A model generated the notes under the pieces. The model was not told the origin of the DNA. It ran no database searches and was given only the letters and a program-made list of their open reading frames with translations. Below, in pieces: positions 5,864 through 6,438 of a DNA stretch of 6,438 bases; within the stretch, counting starts at the first letter, position 1, and each line of letters starts with the position of its first letter. The DNA is from a bacterium (GTDB taxonomy: Bacteria; Bacillota; Clostridia; Oscillospirales; Acutalibacteraceae). The stretch lies in NCBI GenBank assembly GCA_020625635.1, contig JAHLBL010000098.1:1-6438 (forward strand), given 5' to 3'. Both the position numbers and the translations under genes were made by a program.

Positions 5864-6438
5864 ATGAAGGCGAAAAAATTAGTCAGCCTCGTGCTGGCAG
5901 TGCTCATGCTCGTAAGCGTGATGGCTATCGCTCCCGCTAACGCTGCAGGAACAGACGCAGGAACAGGCGACTGGTACCTCTGGGGTTCACTGGTAGACGC
6001 AAAAGGCAATGCCACTGACTTCGGCGTAGAGGAAGAATGGGATCAGCCCACTGCTTATGAGTTCGAAAACAACAAGCTCACAACAACATTTGAGACAGAC
6101 GCGTATATCGGTGTAAAGCAGCTCAGCACAAACAGCTGGTTTATGACCGACGGTTGGCTCGGTCAGGTAAAGAGCGCTACTCTTTACAACACCGACACCG
6201 ACACTCACACCTTCAAGGGCAAGAAGGATAAGCTTTTTGTTCCCGGCGGCGTTGAGGTAACAATCACAATGAAGCACAACGTAAACGCTGACAGCGTTAC
6301 TCTTACTCTCGACTATGAGGGAGAGGAGCAGCCCGCTACACAGGCCACAGGCGATGATGTATGGTATCTCTGGGGTTCGTTCGTAGACGCTGATGAAGTT
6401 GCTACAGACTGGGGCAACACAAAGACTGACTGGGATAA
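5864..6438 (+). CDS. Secreted modular protein with repeated WYLWGS domains, probable carbohydrate-binding (3' end outside window)
   Basis: The frame is open from ATG 5864 to the window edge, giving 191 residues with no stop. The N-terminus is a clear signal peptide: basic MKAKK, hydrophobic core about 6-23, and a PANA-A cleavage region (after about residue 27). The mature part starts with a module of about 130 residues (GDWYLWGSLVDA, Trp37), rich in Trp, Tyr, Thr and Asp, with LTTTFETDAYIGVKQL, NSWFMTDGW and KLFVPGGVEVTITM segments. A Pro/Thr/Gln linker (EEQPATQATGDD) leads into a second copy (VWYLWGSFVDADEVATDWG, Trp167) that is cut by the edge. This style resembles beta-sandwich modules in extracellular starch- or fibre-binding proteins of Ruminococcus-like bacteria; that resemblance is from memory of such families, not a search. 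The gene favours ACA, GTA, GCT and AAC codons, unlike its neighbours, as is usual for highly expressed genes. Confidence 0.85.
   Translation, partial: MKAKKLVSLVLAVLMLVSVMAIAPANAAGTDAGTGDWYLWGSLVDAKGNATDFGVEEEWDQPTAYEFENNKLTTTFETDAYIGVKQLSTNSWFMTDGWLGQVKSATLYNTDTDTHTFKGKKDKLFVPGGVEVTITMKHNVNADSVTLTLDYEGEEQPATQATGDDVWYLWGSFVDADEVATDWGNTKTDWD

Noticed and set aside
5987..6277. Open frame on the - strand (96 codons) at the right end
   Set aside because: It is opposite the secreted-protein gene, whose signal peptide, ribosome binding site and internal repeat strongly support the + strand reading.

Overview
The window comes from a bacterium with roughly balanced base composition and a strong preference for GCG, CTC, GAC and GGC codons in most genes. 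The combination of a LytS-type histidine kinase, a response regulator with a SARP-like output domain, good Shine-Dalgarno sites and a secreted protein with repeated WYLWGS modules points to a gut Firmicute of the Ruminococcus/Oscillospiraceae kind. That assignment is inference from style and gene content; no rRNA or marker gene is present. All genes lie on the + strand.

Layout: (1) positions 1-1664 hold a two-component pair, a membrane histidine kinase whose 5' end lies outside the window and, 2 bases after its stop, a response regulator. (2) Positions 1736-2257 encode a RimJ/RimL-type GNAT acetyltransferase, closed by a very strong intrinsic terminator (2271-2318). (3) Positions 2370-3344 encode a short Na+/phosphate-cotransporter-family membrane protein with the two classic QSSSA repeats but no C-terminal PhoU-like domain. 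(4) A good sigma-A promoter (3358-3386) drives a 715-residue SNF2-family ATPase (3426-5573) with a helix-hairpin-helix-like N-terminal region. (5) An AT-rich gap of 290 bases (5574-5863) carries a perfect 12-bp inverted repeat, a candidate extended -10 promoter and a 5'-leader hairpin. (6) From 5864 to the right edge runs a secreted, modular, probably carbohydrate-binding protein whose 3' end is outside the window.

Only the kinase and regulator look like a functional unit: the kinase senses something at the membrane and phosphorylates Asp53 of the regulator, which then acts through its winged-helix domain. The acetyltransferase, transporter, SNF2 protein and secreted protein each appear to be separate transcription units, judging by terminators, promoters and gaps. 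I see no mobile element, CRISPR array, tRNA or rRNA. I found no convincing new multi-gene system; the items most worth following are the SNF2 protein with its unusual N-terminus and the truncated secreted repeat protein at the right edge.
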